41,732 bases of DNA from Candidatus Aminicenantota bacterium (GCA_014727835.1 WJMT01000081.1:1-41732), one strand, 5' to 3'; positions 25,001 through 34,340 are shown, numbered from the stretch's first letter. Numbers and translations are program-made. Notes: generated by a model not told the origin, from the letters alone.

Positions 25001-25606
25001 TCAAATCACCTTTTTTTTCTTCAAATATCGAATGATGATTTCCGTACTTTGTTCAATGCTGGTATGACCTGTATCTATGACAATCTCTGGATTGACCGGT
25101 TCTTCATAAGGAGCCGAGATTCCAGTAAAGTCCTGAATTTCTCCGGCTCTTGCTTTCTTATACAGACCCTTTGGATCCCTCTGTTCCGCAATATCCAAGG
25201 CGACCTTGACAAAAACTTCCAGGAATTCTCCTTCTTTCAAAAGGCTCCTCACCTTATCTCTGTCTTGGCGGTAGGGTGAAATGAAGGCGGTCATAGTGAT
25301 GATTCCTGAATCAGCAAAGAGTTTGGCCACCTCTCCGATGCGCCGGATGTTTTCTTCTCTGTCTTTAGGGGAAAAGCCAAGGTTTTTATTCAAACCATGA
25401 CGGATGTTGTCTCCGTCCAGCACAAATGTCAATTTGCCTTTGCGAAAAAGGCTCTTCTCTACTGAGTGCGCTAATGTGGATTTCCCGGAGCCGGAAAGTC
25501 CTGTAAACCAAATCACCACTCCTTTTTGGCCGAGATATTTTTCTCGATCTTTTTTGGTGACTTCTCCTTTATGCCATGTGATATTGGTTGCTTTTTGAAT
25601 GGTCAT
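25001..25606 (-). CDS. cysC: Adenylylsulfate kinase (APS kinase)
   Basis: A 201-aa cytosolic kinase that phosphorylates adenosine 5'-phosphosulfate to PAPS. The P-loop is GLSGSGKST (36-44), followed by [33 protein letters not shown], the APS-binding signature, [10 protein letters not shown] (S110 at the family's phospho-serine position) and the lid region [20 protein letters not shown]. All key motifs are intact. The ATG at 25606 has GGAG 7 nt upstream; a start four codons earlier is less well placed. It lies 22 bp after sat, so the two form a sulfate activation pair. No PAPS reductase or sulfotransferase is in the window. Confidence 0.95.
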   Translation of the reverse strand: MTIQKATNITWHKGEVTKKDREKYLGQKGVVIWFTGLSGSGKSTLAHSVEKSLFRKGKLTFVLDGDNIRHGLNKNLGFSPKDREENIRRIGEVAKLFADSGIITMTAFISPYRQDRDKVRSLLKEGEFLEVFVKVALDIAEQRDPKGLYKKARAGEIQDFTGISAPYEEPVNPEIVIDTGHTSIEQSTEIIIRYLKKKKVI

Positions 25607-25628
25607 TTTTATCTCCATTTCAAATTAA

Positions 25629-26804
25629 CTAAGAATGACGGGTTTGTTTGTAGTGATCGATTAAGATTTCCGCAACTTCAGGACGGCTGAATTCTTTGGG
25701 AGGCATCTGTCCTTTAGAAAGCATTTCTCTCACTTTAGTTCCGCTGATCAGAACCCGGTGCTCCTTCTTGTGGGGACAGGTTTTCATAGAGGCCATTCCA
25801 TCACATTTGTGACACCAAAACGTCCAGTCAATATTCAGCGGCTGAATATGCAGTTCTTCGGGCTCGATTTCAGTGAAAATTTTTTGAGCGTCGAAAGGGC
25901 CATAATAATTGCCCACTCCAGCGTGATCTCTTCCAATGATCAAATGGGAGCAGCCATAATTCTGCCGGAAGATGGCATGAAGAAGCGCTTCTCTGGGTCC
26001 CCCGTATCTCATTTCCATGGGATAAACTTTGAGCACCACTCTTTCTTGAGGGTAATACTGTTCCAGTAGCACCTCATAGCACTTCATCCGGACCTCAGCA
26101 GGGATATCATCTGCTTTGAGTTTTCCTACCAGGGGATGGATCAAGATTCCATCACTGACTTCCAGGGCAATTTTTGTGCAGTATTCATGACTTCTGTGAA
26201 TGGGATTTCGAGTCTGGAAAGCTGAAATCGTGGACCAACCTTTTTTTTGAAAGATGTCTCTTGTTTCCGAGGGCCGGGCATAATACGAACCATACAACTC
26301 AGGATAAGGGCCTTCGCTCAAAGCAGTGACCTCTCCTCCAAGAAGGACCTCATTTTGTTGGTACACTTTGTTCACTCCGGGATGGGCTATATCGCTTGTT
26401 CGAAACACCTGTTTGGCTTCATATTCTTTGTCATAATTGTATTTATCCTGGACCTTCATAATGCCCATCAAGTCTCCGCTGTCATCATCCGTCAGTCCGA
26501 TTTCCTGTCCCAAATTGATGTTGTCGGCCTCTTGCTTGGAGACAGACAAAGTGATAGGAATGGGCCATAAAGTTCCGTCCGATAAATGCATGTTATCAAC
26601 CACTTCCGTGTAATCCTGTCTGACCATAAATCCCTTTAAAGGAGTGAATGCCCCAATTGCCATCATAATGAGGTCAGAGGTCTCTCTAGATGACATTCTG
26701 ACCTGTATCAATGATCGGGACCTTTCTTTCTTTTCTTTTAATTCTTTTCCATCAACCAGAAGAGGGGATAATTCTCCTCTGTGGGGAAGGATCAATTGGC
26801 TCAT
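25629..26804 (-). CDS. sat: Sulfate adenylyltransferase (ATP sulfurylase), homomeric type
   Basis: A 391-aa enzyme making APS and pyrophosphate from ATP and sulfate (or running in reverse in sulfur oxidisers). Catalytic motifs are QTRNPIHRSHEY (197-208) and GRDHAGVG (291-298). A four-ligand zinc site, C331/C334/C343/H345 (CHKC and CPH), is present as in several bacterial and thermophile enzymes. It is the Sat type, not the CysDN heterodimer. The ATG at 26804 has AGGAG about 9 nt upstream. It is directly followed by cysC, which points to PAPS formation (assimilation or sulfation) rather than only dissimilation. No aprAB genes are present here. Confidence 0.95.
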   Translation of the reverse strand: MSQLILPHRGELSPLLVDGKELKEKKERSRSLIQVRMSSRETSDLIMMAIGAFTPLKGFMVRQDYTEVVDNMHLSDGTLWPIPITLSVSKQEADNINLGQEIGLTDDDSGDLMGIMKVQDKYNYDKEYEAKQVFRTSDIAHPGVNKVYQQNEVLLGGEVTALSEGPYPELYGSYYARPSETRDIFQKKGWSTISAFQTRNPIHRSHEYCTKIALEVSDGILIHPLVGKLKADDIPAEVRMKCYEVLLEQYYPQERVVLKVYPMEMRYGGPREALLHAIFRQNYGCSHLIIGRDHAGVGNYYGPFDAQKIFTEIEPEELHIQPLNIDWTFWCHKCDGMASMKTCPHKKEHRVLISGTKVREMLSKGQMPPKEFSRPEVAEILIDHYKQTRHS

Positions 26805-26887
26805 GTCTTATTTCTCCTCTCTCAATTTTTTTTGTCTGGCAACTGGACTCTTGCCGGATCATGTGGAATGCATTATCCGAACTCTGT

Positions 26888-27289
26888 TTAAAAAGATTTG
26901 CACATGACCAGTATATTCTGATTGTCTTCGCGTCTGTACTTGACACTGTCCATAAGACTTTTTATCAGAAAAACTCCCAGACCTCCTTTTTTCTCTTTTT
27001 CAATGATTTCAGATATATCCGGCCTTTTGATGCTTCTGGGATCAAAAGGAATGCCCTGATCCTTTATTTCAAAATAAATGGAATTTTTTTGGATCCAACT
27101 TCTCAGATAAATATCACCTTTTTTTCCAGGATAAGCATATTTGATGATATTGATGCAGACCTCTACTAATGACAGCTCCATAATATAATAATCTTTTTCT
27201 GATACGGTTTTTTTTCTGAGTGAATCTTTCAGAAAGATCCTCACTTTATTCAGCTCAGGAAGTTCACTTTTTATTTTTATTTCATTCAT
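26888..27289 (-). CDS. Anti-sigma factor-type serine kinase (RsbW/SpoIIAB-like HATPase)
   Basis: A 133-aa GHKL ATPase domain. The N-box is E43xxxN47 (in LSLVEVCINIIKYAYP), the G1 box is D77-Q-G-I-P-F-D-P and the G2 region is GGLGVFLIKSLMD. Such kinases hold a sigma factor or other target and phosphorylate a STAS antagonist. The start is the ATG at 27289; no good ribosome binding site is visible, and a TTG five codons earlier is possible. It is the first gene of the minus-strand run leading to sat, cysC and the STAS gene, 83 bp before sat. No sigma factor gene is nearby, so its target is unknown. Confidence 0.87.
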   Translation of the reverse strand: MNEIKIKSELPELNKVRIFLKDSLRKKTVSEKDYYIMELSLVEVCINIIKYAYPGKKGDIYLRSWIQKNSIYFEIKDQGIPFDPRSIKRPDISEIIEKEKKGGLGVFLIKSLMDSVKYRREDNQNILVMCKSF

Positions 27290-27423
27290 TCTGATACACA
27301 GCAAAAAAAAGAAATTTTCCTATGAAAGAATACAGTTCAAGCCTATCTTTTATCATGAAAGTGTTCAGAATTCAACTGTAAAGGTTTGAGAATCTGCATT
27401 TCATCACAAAAGGTTTTTTGGTT

Positions 27424-27452
27424 TTGACTGGAAGAAGGATCCAGGTTAAATA
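27424..27452 (+). promoter_or_regulatory. Predicted metK-ahcY promoter
   Basis: TTGACT (27424-27429) and TAAATA (27447-27452) are exactly 17 bp apart. Transcription would start near 27459, giving a leader of about 140 nt before the metK ATG, unusually long for this window. Confidence 0.5.
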
Positions 27453-27470
27453 TCATTGAAATAATATCTG

Positions 27471-27483
27471 CATTATGATAATG
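27471..27483 (+). promoter_or_regulatory. Palindrome just downstream of the predicted metK start site
   Basis: CATTAT-G-ATAATG is a perfect 13-bp palindrome located about 12 nt after the predicted transcription start. A one-base centre cannot form an RNA loop, so a DNA-binding protein site is the more likely role, if any. Confidence 0.3.
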
Positions 27484-27503
27484 TTTGTATCCCAGCCTTC
27501 TAT

Positions 27504-27563
27504 ACCTGAATCATGGAAACATTAAGGTTGCCGCTTAATATGAATTTTTAAAAGCATTCAGGT
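27504..27563 (+). ncRNA. Possible structured 5' leader of metK-ahcY (riboswitch candidate)
   Basis: ACCTGAAT (27504-27511) pairs perfectly with ATTCAGGT (27556-27563), enclosing a second hairpin, ATTAAG-N7-CTTAAT (27521-27539). Downstream, GAAAG-GAG-CTTTC can fold over the ribosome binding site. The genes control SAM and SAH pools, the classic setting for SAM or SAH riboswitches, but the sequence does not match any class I recognise. An 8-bp repeat in a leader this long can also arise by chance. Confidence 0.32.
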
Positions 27564-27601
27564 TTGAGATGGGATATATATCAGAAAGGAGCTTTCAAAT
27601 A

Positions 27602-28762
27602 ATGAGTAAAGATGGAAAACATCTGTTCACTTCTGAGTCTGTTACAGAAGGACATCCTGATAAAGTGTGTGATCAAATTTCCGATGCTGTGCTGGATGAC
27701 TTGATCGGACAGGATCCCAAATGCCGGGTGGCGTGTGAAACACTTGTCACCACCGGGCTTGTCATCATAGCCGGAGAGATCACTAGCAAAGGTTATTGTG
27801 ATTTCCAAAAGATCGTGAGAGATACAGTCCAGAAAATCGGCTACACCAGTTCAAAATATGGATTTGATTATGAGACCTGCGGTGTCTTGTCTTCTATACA
27901 CGAACAATCCCCGGATATTGCTCTGGGCGTGAACGAAGACAATGAACATGAACAGGGAGCAGGCGACCAGGGACTGATGTTTGGTTTTGCGTGCAATGAG
28001 ACTGAAGAACTGATGCCCTATCCAATCATGATGGCTCACAAACTAGTGAAAAAGCTGACTCGAGTCCGACGCCAAGGAGAGATCAACTATCTGCGTCCGG
28101 ACGGGAAGTCTCAGGTCACCGTGGAATACAATGGGGATCAGCCGCAGAGGATCGAGGCTGTAGTGATCTCTGCCCAGCATGATCCTGATATAAAAATGAA
28201 AGACCTTCGAACCGATATTGAAAGACACATCATCAGAGAAGTGATTCCAGGGAGCATGATGGACAGAAACACCAAAATTTTTATCAATCCCACAGGAAGG
28301 TTTGAACAAGGGGGCCCTTTTGCTGATTCAGGCGTGACCGGCCGTAAGATCATTGTGGATACTTACGGAGGTATCGGGAGCCATGGAGGAGGATGCTTTT
28401 CAGGCAAAGATCCTTCTAAAGTGGACCGCTCTGGTTCTTATATGGCCAGATACATTGCAAAAAACCTTGTGGCTGCTCAAATTGTAGATAAAATTGAAGT
28501 TCAGATCGCCTATGCCATCGGAATTGCAGAGCCGGTTTCCATTATGGTGGATTCCTTTGGCACTGCTAAAATATCAGAAGACAAAATCAAAGATCTCATC
28601 AAAGCCCATTTTAAACTCAAACCCAAAGCCATGATCGAATCTCTAAATTTGCTCAATCCCATATACCAAAAAACAGCGGCTTATGGACATTTCGGAAGAG
28701 ATGTTTTCTCATGGGAAAAAACGGATAAAGCAGAGATTTTGAGAAAAGACGCTGGACTTTAG
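27602..28762 (+). CDS. metK: S-adenosylmethionine synthetase
   Basis: A 386-aa cytosolic enzyme making SAM from methionine and ATP. Signature motifs are all present: [13 protein letters not shown] at the N-terminus (ATP/Mg site), [12 protein letters not shown], the flexible loop region, [14 protein letters not shown], and [19 protein letters not shown] (phosphate loop). The ATG at 27602 is preceded by AAGGAG about 10 nt upstream; an in-frame ATG at 27569 would add 11 atypical residues. ahcY follows after 33 bp, so the operon makes SAM and clears the product SAH. A long leader with possible structure precedes it. Confidence 0.97.
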   Translation: MSKDGKHLFTSESVTEGHPDKVCDQISDAVLDDLIGQDPKCRVACETLVTTGLVIIAGEITSKGYCDFQKIVRDTVQKIGYTSSKYGFDYETCGVLSSIHEQSPDIALGVNEDNEHEQGAGDQGLMFGFACNETEELMPYPIMMAHKLVKKLTRVRRQGEINYLRPDGKSQVTVEYNGDQPQRIEAVVISAQHDPDIKMKDLRTDIERHIIREVIPGSMMDRNTKIFINPTGRFEQGGPFADSGVTGRKIIVDTYGGIGSHGGGCFSGKDPSKVDRSGSYMARYIAKNLVAAQIVDKIEVQIAYAIGIAEPVSIMVDSFGTAKISEDKIKDLIKAHFKLKPKAMIESLNLLNPIYQKTAAYGHFGRDVFSWEKTDKAEILRKDAGL

Positions 28763-28795
28763 TAGGTAAAGAATCAGAACCAAAAGGAGTATCAA

Positions 28796-30052
28796 ATGCA
28801 ATACGACGTTAAAGATTTAAAGCTAGCTGAAAAAGGACAACTGCGGATGGAATGGGCATCCAGATTTATGCCTGTGCTTGCGGACATAAAGGAAAAATTC
28901 AAGAAAGATAAACCCCTTCAAGGAGTGAGAATATCTGCATGTCTTCATGTCACCAGTGAAACAGCCAATCTTATGGAAGCTTTAAAACTCGGAGGAGCTC
29001 AGGTCGCTTTGACCGCTTCTAATCCCCTGAGCACTCAGGATGACATTGCAGCTGCACTGGTCAAGATGTATGAAATTTCTGTTTTTTCTATAAAAGGGGA
29101 GGACAATCAGACTTACTATGACCACATCAATAAGGCATTGGATAATAAGCCGGAAATCACTATGGATGATGGCGCTGATTTGGTGAGCACTATCCATTCC
29201 AAAAGGAAAGAATTGATGGATGACATCATAGGAGGGACAGAAGAAACCACCACTGGAGTTATCCGCTTGAAAAGCATGGCTGAACAAAATGTACTGAACT
29301 ATCCTATCATTGCGGTGAATGATGCCAAAACAAAACATTTTTTTGACAATCGATATGGGACCGGTCAGAGCACTATAGACGGGATATTGAGATGCACCAA
29401 CCTACTTTTAGCAGGCTCTGACTTTGTGGTCTGTGGTTATGGCTGGTGTGGGAGAGGCGTGGCGATCCGGGCAAGAGGAGCCGGGGCCAGAGTGGTCATT
29501 TGTGAGGTGGATCCTCTCAAAGCTCTTGAAGCAGTGATGGATGGATTTCAGGTCATGCCTCTTGAACAGGCTGCTGAAAAAGGGGATGTGTTTGTCACAG
29601 TAACCGGAGATAAAAATGTCCTTTCTGTTCAGCATTTTGAACGGATGAAAGACGGAGCTATCATTGCCAATGCAGGTCACTTTAATGTTGAAATCGATAT
29701 TCCGGCACTCAATGAAATGGCTGTTCAAAAAAGAGAAATTCGAAAATTTGTGGAAGAATTTACCCTGGAAAACGGACGGAAAATCTTTCTTTTAGCTGAT
29801 GGCCGACTCATCAATCTTTCTGCCGCGGAAGGCCATCCCGCATCTGTTATGGATATGAGTTTTGCCAATCAGGCTTTGAGTGCTGTTTATCTTCACCAGC
29901 AAGGCCCTGAGCTTCAAAAGAAAGTCTATGCTGTTCCAAAAGAGATTGATGAAGATATCGCGTTGAGAAAGCTCAAAACCATGAACATCAAAATAGACAG
30001 CTTGACAGAAGAACAGAAAAAATATTTGACAGGTTGGGAAGAAGGAACTTAA
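28796..30052 (+). CDS. ahcY: Adenosylhomocysteinase (SAH hydrolase)
   Basis: A 418-aa NAD-dependent enzyme that splits S-adenosylhomocysteine into adenosine and homocysteine. Visible features: the substrate domain [25 protein letters not shown], the catalytic K180 and D184 region ([25 protein letters not shown]), the NAD fold [15 protein letters not shown] (from about 214), [10 protein letters not shown] and the C-terminal NAD-contacting tail ending LTGWEEGT. The ATG at 28796 has AAGGAG with a 6-nt spacer. It lacks the ~40-residue insertion of the long bacterial/eukaryotic form, the shorter type being common in thermophiles and some anaerobes. It is second in the metK operon and convergent with the TPR lipoprotein gene (52 bp). 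Confidence 0.97.
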   Translation: MQYDVKDLKLAEKGQLRMEWASRFMPVLADIKEKFKKDKPLQGVRISACLHVTSETANLMEALKLGGAQVALTASNPLSTQDDIAAALVKMYEISVFSIKGEDNQTYYDHINKALDNKPEITMDDGADLVSTIHSKRKELMDDIIGGTEETTTGVIRLKSMAEQNVLNYPIIAVNDAKTKHFFDNRYGTGQSTIDGILRCTNLLLAGSDFVVCGYGWCGRGVAIRARGAGARVVICEVDPLKALEAVMDGFQVMPLEQAAEKGDVFVTVTGDKNVLSVQHFERMKDGAIIANAGHFNVEIDIPALNEMAVQKREIRKFVEEFTLENGRKIFLLADGRLINLSAAEGHPASVMDMSFANQALSAVYLHQQGPELQKKVYAVPKEIDEDIALRKLKTMNIKIDSLTEEQKKYLTGWEEGT

Positions 30053-30104
30053 TCTGGTCAATCATCAAATCCGTATTGAAATTCAGGTATGGTTTGTGCT
30101 TGAT

Positions 30105-30887
30105 TCAGATTAAGGAATGCTTTTTATTTTCTTCAATGACAGCAAGATATTTGTCGATATTTTTTTTGAGCTCAGGATCTTCTGCCTGGGGTTTGATCTC
30201 CTTAAGAATTTGTTCTGCCTCGGTGTATTCGCCGTTTTTCAAATAAGCTCCTGCCAAATTGAATTTGATATTGATTTCCTCTGGATCCAATTTTAATGCT
30301 TCTTTGTAACTGTCGATGGCTTCTTCAAACCGTTCAAATTCTTCGCAGATCACTGCATAAAGATTCAGGGACATGACAAGATCGTCATTGTACTCCAATG
30401 ACTTCTGTATGTATTCATATGCTTTTTCTTCATCTTCCTTCAGCAAATAAAGACGAGCCAGATTATAGTAAGGAAGTTCCCTGGAGTGATAGTTTTGGAT
30501 CTGAGCGGCTTTGAGGAATTCTTGCTCTGCTTGATCCAGCAATCCCATTTCTTGATAAACAGACCCCAGATAATTATGAGCTTCGGCCAGAGAAGGATCT
30601 AAGCTCAATGCTTTTTTATAATACTTCTCCGCTTCTTCCAAATTTCTCTGCATGGTGTGAGCAAGGCCCAGCCCGATCAAGGTCAAAGTGCTTTCGGGAT
30701 CCAAGGATAGGGATTTGTTCAGATGTTTCAGTGCTTCATCAGGCTGGCCGTTGTTGATGTAGAATATCCCCAGATTGTATTGATAATGGGGATCTTTTTC
30801 GCGTTTTTTTTGCAGGCGTTCCTGGCTTGTGGCACAGGAAAGCAGAAAAGCACTGATCACCAGGATTCCGATTGTTTTTGTTTTCAT
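30105..30887 (-). CDS. TPR-repeat lipoprotein
   Basis: A 260-aa lipoprotein with a short signal peptide and lipobox FLLSC (C18), then about six tetratricopeptide repeats (for example PHYQYNLGIFYINNGQPDEALKHLNKSLSLDP, AEAHNYLGSVYQEMGLLDQAEQEFLKAAQ, INIKFNLAGAYLKNGEYTEAEQILKEI). The architecture resembles PilF/PilW and other outer-membrane assembly scaffolds, but no type IV pilus genes are present, so the partner is unknown. The start at 30887 has GGGGG 8 nt upstream. An ATG six codons earlier, directly after the gpsA stop, would weaken the signal peptide. It is the last gene of the asnS-gpsA operon. Confidence 0.88.
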   Translation of the reverse strand: MKTKTIGILVISAFLLSCATSQERLQKKREKDPHYQYNLGIFYINNGQPDEALKHLNKSLSLDPESTLTLIGLGLAHTMQRNLEEAEKYYKKALSLDPSLAEAHNYLGSVYQEMGLLDQAEQEFLKAAQIQNYHSRELPYYNLARLYLLKEDEEKAYEYIQKSLEYNDDLVMSLNLYAVICEEFERFEEAIDSYKEALKLDPEEINIKFNLAGAYLKNGEYTEAEQILKEIKPQAEDPELKKNIDKYLAVIEENKKHSLI

Positions 30888-30905
30888 TTGTCTAACCCCC
30901 AGCAT

Positions 30906-31910
30906 TTAGAATATTTTCTCTTGTTTTAATTTTCGTGTCATCAAATCTTTCAGGGCCTTTTTGGGATCCTTGTTATTGTATAAAATCTGATACACCTGTT
31001 CGCAGATAGGCATTTCGATTTCATATTTTTCAGCAAGCTTACGTGCCGATAGAGTGGTTACCACACCCTCAGCAACCATTTTCATTTTTTTTAAAATCTT
31101 CTTTATGGATTTTCCTTTTCCTAATTCAGTACCCACATACCTGTTTCGGCTCAGTTTTCCGGTACAGGTGAGAACAAGATCTCCGATGCCCGCGAGTCCG
31201 GCAAATGTTTCCGGTTTGGCTCCCATTTTGACTCCGAGTCTGGTGATCTCTGCGATACCCCGGGTGATCAAGGCAGCCAAGGAATTGGTTCCAAATTTCA
31301 AGCCGTCTGTTATTCCTGCAGATATGGCGATGATATTTTTCAAAGCTCCTGCGACCTCAACACCTGTGACATCGGATGAAGTGTAAGCCCGGAACAAAGG
31401 ATCAGAGATGACTTGCTGGATCTGTTGGGATACCTCTGAGTCAGTGGATGCCACTACCACAGCTGTGGGATGAGATTCAGCGACTTCAAGGGCAAAGCTG
31501 GGTCCGGACAGAACTGCAATTCGAGACAGTATCTGAGGGTCAAAGATATCCTGCATCATTTGGCTCATCCGTTTTAGGGATTCATACTCAATTCCTTTGG
31601 TCAGGCTGATGATCATTTGATCCGAAGTGAGAAAAGGAGACATCTTCTCATACATGCCTCTGCAGTACTCTGACGGAACAGCGATAAAGACCATATCTGT
31701 TCCTTCTAACGTTTTTTCAAGAGAATGGTGAAAAGAGATTGATGAAGGAAATTCAATTCCCGGAAGAAAGGTCTTGTTCTCCCTGGTACGGGAAACAGAA
31801 TCAAAGATGTCCCGTTCCCGGATCCATAGTCTGGTCTGGATATGTTTGCGTCCCAGAAGGACACTGAATGCGCTTCCCCAACTTCCGCCTCCCACAACAC
31901 TGACCTTCAT
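30906..31910 (-). CDS. gpsA: Glycerol-3-phosphate dehydrogenase [NAD(P)+]
   Basis: A 334-aa enzyme reducing dihydroxyacetone phosphate to sn-glycerol 3-phosphate, the phospholipid backbone. N-terminal Rossmann motif GGGSWGSAFS, substrate-lysine region SLTKGIE, GPSFALEVAESHPTAVVVAS, the catalytic lysine in AGALKNIIAISAGITDGLKFG, TRGIAEITRLG and the GLAGIGDLVLTCTGKLSRNRYVG signature are present. Its ATG overlaps the plsY stop in an ATGA. GpsA supplies the substrate of PlsY, encoded immediately upstream, so the overlap couples two consecutive pathway steps. Confidence 0.97.
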   Translation of the reverse strand: MKVSVVGGGSWGSAFSVLLGRKHIQTRLWIRERDIFDSVSRTRENKTFLPGIEFPSSISFHHSLEKTLEGTDMVFIAVPSEYCRGMYEKMSPFLTSDQMIISLTKGIEYESLKRMSQMMQDIFDPQILSRIAVLSGPSFALEVAESHPTAVVVASTDSEVSQQIQQVISDPLFRAYTSSDVTGVEVAGALKNIIAISAGITDGLKFGTNSLAALITRGIAEITRLGVKMGAKPETFAGLAGIGDLVLTCTGKLSRNRYVGTELGKGKSIKKILKKMKMVAEGVVTTLSARKLAEKYEIEMPICEQVYQILYNNKDPKKALKDLMTRKLKQEKIF

Positions 31911-32497
31911 GCCTCTTTCTCTCCTAATTTTCTCTCTTGTCCCTGAATCAAACGCTTTATGTTTTCTCTGTGTTGAAACGCAATCAATGCAAAGATGAGC
32001 ACTCCAAAATAGACCAACTCTATCTCAGCCCCTGAAATCAGTGCTGTCAAAGGAAGGGACATCAATGAAACCAAAGATCCTAAAGACACATATTTTGTGA
32101 TGGCAATGACCGCAGCAAACACAACAGCCAAAACCAGTAAAGAAGAGAGTGACAGAGCCAAATAAACTCCCACAGTTGTGGCAACCCCTTTGCCACCCTT
32201 AAACTTTATGTATAAGGGAAAACAGTGCCCTAAAACCGCAAGAAAGCCGCAAAGAAGTGAAAAAAGCAAATCATCGAACAGCTTTAAAGATAAGAATACA
32301 GGAACAAATCCTTTCAACACATCAACAAAAGCTGCAATCAAAGCGGTTTTTTTATCCGTCAGTCTTAAAAGATTAGTGGCTCCCATGCTCTTGCTGCCGA
32401 ATTGACGGATATCCTTTTTTTTGATCCTCTGATATAAAAGATATCCGGTGGGAATGGAACCAAACAAATAAGAAAAAAAGACAAAAAGGATTCTCAT
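31907..32497 (-). CDS. plsY: Glycerol-3-phosphate acyltransferase PlsY
   Basis: A 196-aa inner membrane protein with about five to six helices. It transfers acyl from acyl-phosphate to glycerol 3-phosphate, the first step of phosphatidic acid synthesis. Conserved loops: GSIPTGYLL, GSKSMGATNLLR, the GHCFPLYIKFKGGKGVATT block (the PlsY signature) and the C-terminal HRENIKRLIQGQE. The start ATG overlaps the thpR stop by 4 bp and lacks its own strong ribosome binding site, consistent with translational coupling. No plsX is in the window. Confidence 0.95.
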   Translation of the reverse strand: MRILFVFFSYLFGSIPTGYLLYQRIKKKDIRQFGSKSMGATNLLRLTDKKTALIAAFVDVLKGFVPVFLSLKLFDDLLFSLLCGFLAVLGHCFPLYIKFKGGKGVATTVGVYLALSLSSLLVLAVVFAAVIAITKYVSLGSLVSLMSLPLTALISGAEIELVYFGVLIFALIAFQHRENIKRLIQGQERKLGEKEA

Positions 32498-33066
32498 TTC
32501 AAGTGACTCTCATAGACTTTATCATAAACAGCTCCTGTCGGAGTCAGGGTGCTTTTAAACAAAATCACACGGTCGACCTCTGTGATCCCAAAATCAGTCT
32601 TGGGATTGATTTTCAATTCAGCCAACAGGTCTTGAATCTGGGATTGTTTTTTGATTCTTCCCAAGGTCAGATGAGGATGAAATCCTCTCTTTTCTCTTAA
32701 AAAACCAATGGATTCACATTCTTTTTCAATGTCTGACTGGAGTGCCATGAGTGAAGGGCATTCACTCATTCCAGCCCAGATCACTCTGGGTTTTTTGCTT
32801 TTTTGAGGGAAGGTCCCAAGGCCTTTGCATTCCAAATGAAAGCCATCATGGACATCAGAGACTCGGTCCAATAGGTCTTTTATTAGAGTGGCTTTTTGGT
32901 TTTTGATGGTCCCTAGAAATTTCAGTGTGAGATGCATGGCTTCGGATTTGACCCATTTCACATGAGAGCTGATTTTTTTGAACCGACTGATGACTTTTGT
33001 CAAATTTTCTTTGACTATGGGATCCATTTCAATTGCGATAAAAGCTCTCATTTGATATTCATTCAT
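32494..33066 (-). CDS. thpR: RNA 2',3'-cyclic phosphodiesterase (2'-5' RNA ligase family)
   Basis: A 190-aa member of the 2H phosphoesterase superfamily. The two catalytic HxTL/HxTL motifs are HLTL (H45) and HLTL (H132, in FHPHLTLGRIK). Members hydrolyse 2',3'-cyclic phosphate ends of RNA and ligate tRNA halves in vitro. The ATG at 33066 overlaps the cinA stop in an ATGA; the next ATG, five codons on, gives the more usual MRAFIAIE N-terminus, so either is possible. The cinA-thpR association is frequent in bacteria but its logic is unclear. Confidence 0.9.
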   Translation of the reverse strand: MNEYQMRAFIAIEMDPIVKENLTKVISRFKKISSHVKWVKSEAMHLTLKFLGTIKNQKATLIKDLLDRVSDVHDGFHLECKGLGTFPQKSKKPRVIWAGMSECPSLMALQSDIEKECESIGFLREKRGFHPHLTLGRIKKQSQIQDLLAELKINPKTDFGITEVDRVILFKSTLTPTGAVYDKVYESHLK

Positions 33067-34340
33067 GATCGATCGGGAACTGCTTCTTTGAATAAAAGGT
33101 GTCTTCTTAACATATCCATGGCTTTTTGAGTGGATCTTGTTTTAACTGTGCTTCGATCTCCCAAAAATTGATTCTTTTCAACCTTAAATCCATTATCCCA
33201 GGATAAAGAAGTAAATACAAGCCCCACTGGTTTTTCCTTTGTTCCGCCACCTGGTCCGGCAATTCCTGTGACTGCTAATCCAAAGTCAGCTCCTGAGATA
33301 TTTCTCGTTCCCTCTGCCATAAGACGTGCCACTTCATCACTCACAGCTCCGTGTTCAAGGAGTTCGTTCTTATCGACCCCTAAAAGTTGGATTTTCGCTT
33401 TGTTGGAATAGGCCTGAATTCCCTGTAAAAAATATTGGGAGCTTCCCGGAACATTGGTGATCCGATGTCCCAAAAATCCCCCTGTACAGGATTCAGCAAC
33501 AGAAAGTGTTTTTTTGTTTTTGATCAAGAGTTTTCCGATCACTTCTTCCAGCTCTTCTCCGCATTGAGAAAAAATATATTTATCCAGACGTTTGGTCAAT
33601 GACTCCATTTGGGGTTGGATCTGAGATTTGGCTTGGTCCACTGAGATTACGGAATGGCTAGTGATATGGATCTCGATCTGTCCGGGATAGGCGAGAAGAG
33701 ATAAATCAACATGTTCAAATTCTGGATACAAATCTGAGATCAGAGACTCTGTTCTGGATTCTGTGATCCCGACCATTTTGAGGATCTTATGAACCTGGAA
33801 TCCTGTTTTATATTTTTCGAGTTTAGGAAACACTTCGGCATCGAACATGGTTTTCAATTCCATAGGAGGGCCGGGAAGCAAGACTGAAATCGCCCGGGGA
33901 TCATCGATCCAAAGTCCGGGAGCCGTCCCTATTTTGTTTTCTAGGATTTGAGCCCCCTGAATAACAAACGCTTGTTTTTTATTGGAGGAAGCCATATCCA
34001 GGCCTCTCCGATCAAATCGATTTTTTATGTTCTTGAGAAGACCAGGTATGAATTCCAAATCAGTTCCCAGAGCTTCCGAATAGATCTCGCGAGTGATGTC
34101 ATCAGCAGTCGGACCCAGCCCTCCAATAACAAATATCATGTCCGCTCTTTTGAGCGCATGGGTGAAACAGGAGAGCAAAGAAAGACGATCATCGCCCACA
34201 ATAGATTTGAAACTCACTTTCAAACCCAGCTCATTCAACCGGGATGCCAAATACAGAGAATTGGTGTCCTGGTAATGAGGGGTGAGGAATTCCGAACCCA
34301 CAGCAATGATTTCTATGACCTTTTTCTTGTTGTCATTCAT
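33063..34340 (-). CDS. cinA: CinA-family protein (competence/damage-inducible; NMN deamidase domain)
   Basis: A 425-aa two-domain protein. The N-terminal MoCF-biosynthesis-like domain (about 1-175) has VIGGLGPTADDITRE and LLPGPPMELKTMF and in characterised members has ADP-ribose pyrophosphatase activity. The C-terminal PncC domain (about 265-420) has SVAESCTGGFLGHRITNVPGSS and VTGIAGPGGG, linked to nicotinamide mononucleotide deamidation for NAD recycling. Both domains look complete. The start overlaps the pgpA stop by 4 bp. No competence genes or recA are in the window, so the NAD-repair role is the better guess. Confidence 0.93.
   Translation of the reverse strand: MNDNKKKVIEIIAVGSEFLTPHYQDTNSLYLASRLNELGLKVSFKSIVGDDRLSLLSCFTHALKRADMIFVIGGLGPTADDITREIYSEALGTDLEFIPGLLKNIKNRFDRRGLDMASSNKKQAFVIQGAQILENKIGTAPGLWIDDPRAISVLLPGPPMELKTMFDAEVFPKLEKYKTGFQVHKILKMVGITESRTESLISDLYPEFEHVDLSLLAYPGQIEIHITSHSVISVDQAKSQIQPQMESLTKRLDKYIFSQCGEELEEVIGKLLIKNKKTLSVAESCTGGFLGHRITNVPGSSQYFLQGIQAYSNKAKIQLLGVDKNELLEHGAVSDEVARLMAEGTRNISGADFGLAVTGIAGPGGGTKEKPVGLVFTSLSWDNGFKVEKNQFLGDRSTVKTRSTQKAMDMLRRHLLFKEAVPDRS

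Larger units (their letters stand above)
27290..27601. other. 312-bp non-coding divergent region upstream of metK
   Basis: No convincing coding region on either strand. It holds the predicted metK promoter (27424-27452), a palindrome (27471-27483) and a potentially structured leader (27504-27563). Bases 27290-27423 probably contain the promoter of the RsbW-like gene, but I could not pick a clear one. Confidence 0.6.

Noticed and set aside
27459-27601. A known SAM riboswitch class upstream of metK
   Set aside because: None of the conserved sequence blocks I know for SAM-I, SAM-II, SAM-III or SAH riboswitches is visible; only generic stems can be supported.
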